Origin: Pseudomonadota bacterium
GTDB taxonomy: Bacteria > Pseudomonadota > Gammaproteobacteria > Steroidobacterales > Steroidobacteraceae
Direction of reading: 5' to 3'
Assembly (NCBI GenBank): GCA_021787615.1
Contig: JAJYLP010000007.1
Span: 1-64,000 of the forward strand
Length of the DNA stretch: 64,000 nt
Position 1 is the first letter of the stretch. Every line of letters starts with the position of its first letter. The notes beneath the pieces are model-generated. The model made no database searches and was not told the origin of the DNA. It was given only the letters and a program-made list of their open reading frames with translations. This document shows positions 62,960-64,000 of this stretch, in pieces. The position numbers and the translations under genes are program-made.

Positions 62960-64000
62960 TTGGCCGAGAACACGATTGTGCTGGTTGTCCGCTGCGCCTC
63001 GCGCAATGCGGTTGATCAGATCAACGGCATTCTCAGCGGCGCGGGACTGCCGGTGCAGTGCACCTGGATCGCGGCCCTCGAGGCGCTGCACGATGCGTTC
63101 ACCCGGGTCAGACCCGAACTCGTCATCGATGTGGCCGAGCCCGGGCACGATGTGGCTGCGGTGGTCGCGCTGCGCGAGCAGGTCGCGCCCTGGCTGCCGA
63201 TCGTCGTAGTCGCGCCCCACGTCGATGAAACCGCGATCGCCGCCGCGATGCGCGCCGGTGCGCGCGATGTGGTGTCGTTCGAGGCGCCGGAGCGGCTCGC
63301 CGCGGTGATCGGGCGGGAGCTGCGCTCGGCGCGCCTGGAGCGCGGGCTGCATTCGACCGTCGAATCAGCGCACGCCGCGCACGATCCGCTGCTGGCGCTC
63401 GCGCATCGGCCAGCCGACGCGATCATGCACGTGCAGGAGGGCATCGCGGTCGACGCCAACCCGGCCTGGCTCGAGCTGTTCGGCCCCGGAGCGGGGGTGA
63501 TCGGCCAACCGGTGATGGACTTGTTCGACGAGGCCTCCCGCGCAGCGCTCAAAGGCGCGCTCGCGGCCTGCCTGCAGGGCCGCTGGAGTGGCCACACCCT
63601 CAAGGCCGGCGCCCTACGCCCCGACGGCAGCGTGCTCGGCGCCGAGTTCACTCTGTCGCTCGGGGAACACGAGGGCCAGCCGTGCGTGCGACTGATCCTG
63701 CCGGCCAAGCCGCGCGACGAGCACAAGCTGTTGCAGGACCTTCAGCAGGCCGTGCAATGCGATCAGACGACCGGCCTGCTGCATCGACCTGACCTGCTGC
63801 GCGCGCTCGCGCAGCGCCTGCAGGCGGTCAGCCCGGGCGGCGTGCGCGCGCTCGCGCTCATCAAGCTCGATCGCTTCGCGAATGTCGAGAGCGCGGTCGG
63901 CGCGAGCGCCAGCGAAGCGGTGCTCGGCGAGTTCGCCGCCCAGCTGCGCGCCGTACTGCATCCGACGGAGATCGCCGGCCGCTTCGGCGGTGTGCGCTTC
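62960..64000 (+). CDS. 5' part of a FimX-like regulator (REC-like, PAS, degenerate GGDEF)
   Basis: A frame starting at TTG (62960, CGGAG six bases upstream) runs off the right edge after 347 codons. It has an N-terminal receiver-like domain (about 1-125, LVIDVAEPGHD at the phospho-site region), a PAS-like domain (about 145-250, DAIMHVQEGIAVDANPAWLELF) and the start of a GGDEF domain (DQTTGLLHRPDLLRAL, LIKLDRFANVES). The catalytic motif reads RFGGVRF instead of RFGGDEF, so cyclase activity is unlikely, as in FimX. An EAL domain would follow beyond the window. FimV in the same window supports a type IV pilus role. The track misses this gene because it has no stop. Confidence 0.8.
   Translation, partial: MAENTIVLVVRCASRNAVDQINGILSGAGLPVQCTWIAALEALHDAFTRVRPELVIDVAEPGHDVAAVVALREQVAPWLPIVVVAPHVDETAIAAAMRAGARDVVSFEAPERLAAVIGRELRSARLERGLHSTVESAHAAHDPLLALAHRPADAIMHVQEGIAVDANPAWLELFGPGAGVIGQPVMDLFDEASRAALKGALAACLQGRWSGHTLKAGALRPDGSVLGAEFTLSLGEHEGQPCVRLILPAKPRDEHKLLQDLQQAVQCDQTTGLLHRPDLLRALAQRLQAVSPGGVRALALIKLDRFANVESAVGASASEAVLGEFAAQLRAVLHPTEIAGRFGGVRF

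Noticed and set aside
1-64000. CRISPR arrays, rRNA genes and prophage structural genes
   Set aside because: No regularly spaced repeats, rRNA segments or phage head/tail genes were seen on either strand.

Overview
This is a GC-rich bacterial chromosome window. It looks like a gammaproteobacterium related to the Xanthomonadales, Nevskiales or Steroidobacterales. The main reasons are the conserved block prmB-aroC-fimV-truA-accD-folC-SPOR-cvpA-purF, a complete EF-P lysylation set (epmA, efp, epmB), LpxH, and a FimX-like type IV pilus regulator at the right edge. The species cannot be named from the sequence alone.

Layout. (1) 1-13.8 kb looks like a peptide-scavenging and surface-signalling region: the tail of an unknown gene, gamma-glutamyltransferase, an STN-type TonB-dependent receptor with its FecR/FecI regulators, a DUF885 metallopeptidase-like protein, a small DUF6763-like protein, an HhH-GPD-like protein and a tricorn protease homologue. 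(2) 13.8-18.3 kb holds two FtsX/MacB-type permeases with no ATPase beside them and an NHL-propeller lipoprotein. (3) 18.8-36.8 kb is an accessory region. Its right end is an intact tRNA-Pro(TGG), and its left end is a degraded copy of the 3' part of that tRNA in the same orientation, which is the geometry of an old tRNA-targeted island. It contains a hybrid histidine kinase, two YeaQ/GlsB-type genes (one frameshifted), zwf, a fatty-acid-hydroxylase-like gene, a coupled manA/GT4-toroid/GH130 operon, fused remnants of a Crp/Fnr gene and an amidohydrolase gene, an IS relic, a second and different tRNA-Pro(TGG), a VapBC toxin-antitoxin pair and a dead copy of its antitoxin. (4) 36.9-64 kb is core genome: folD, cysS, gltX, a cyclophilin, lpxH, a Spy-like Met-rich protein with a two-component system, glycerate kinase, purF to truA, fimV, aroC, prmB, SCO1, psd, the EF-P cluster and the 5' part of a fimX-like gene.

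How the genes work together. FecI-FecR-TonB receptor should form one trans-envelope signalling circuit, and the nearby peptidases and GGT suggest that its ligand is a peptide or peptide conjugate (inference). ManA, the two-domain glycosyltransferase and the GH130 enzyme are joined by 4-base start/stop overlaps and probably form one mannose-related pathway whose product is unknown; this is the best candidate here for an undescribed system. EpmA and EpmB modify the EF-P encoded between them. FimV and the FimX-like protein both point to twitching motility. Several genes in the accessory region are broken by single-base frameshifts. These could be real decay or assembly errors, although the shared breakpoint at about 30,570 and the in-frame stop in the second antitoxin copy favour real decay.
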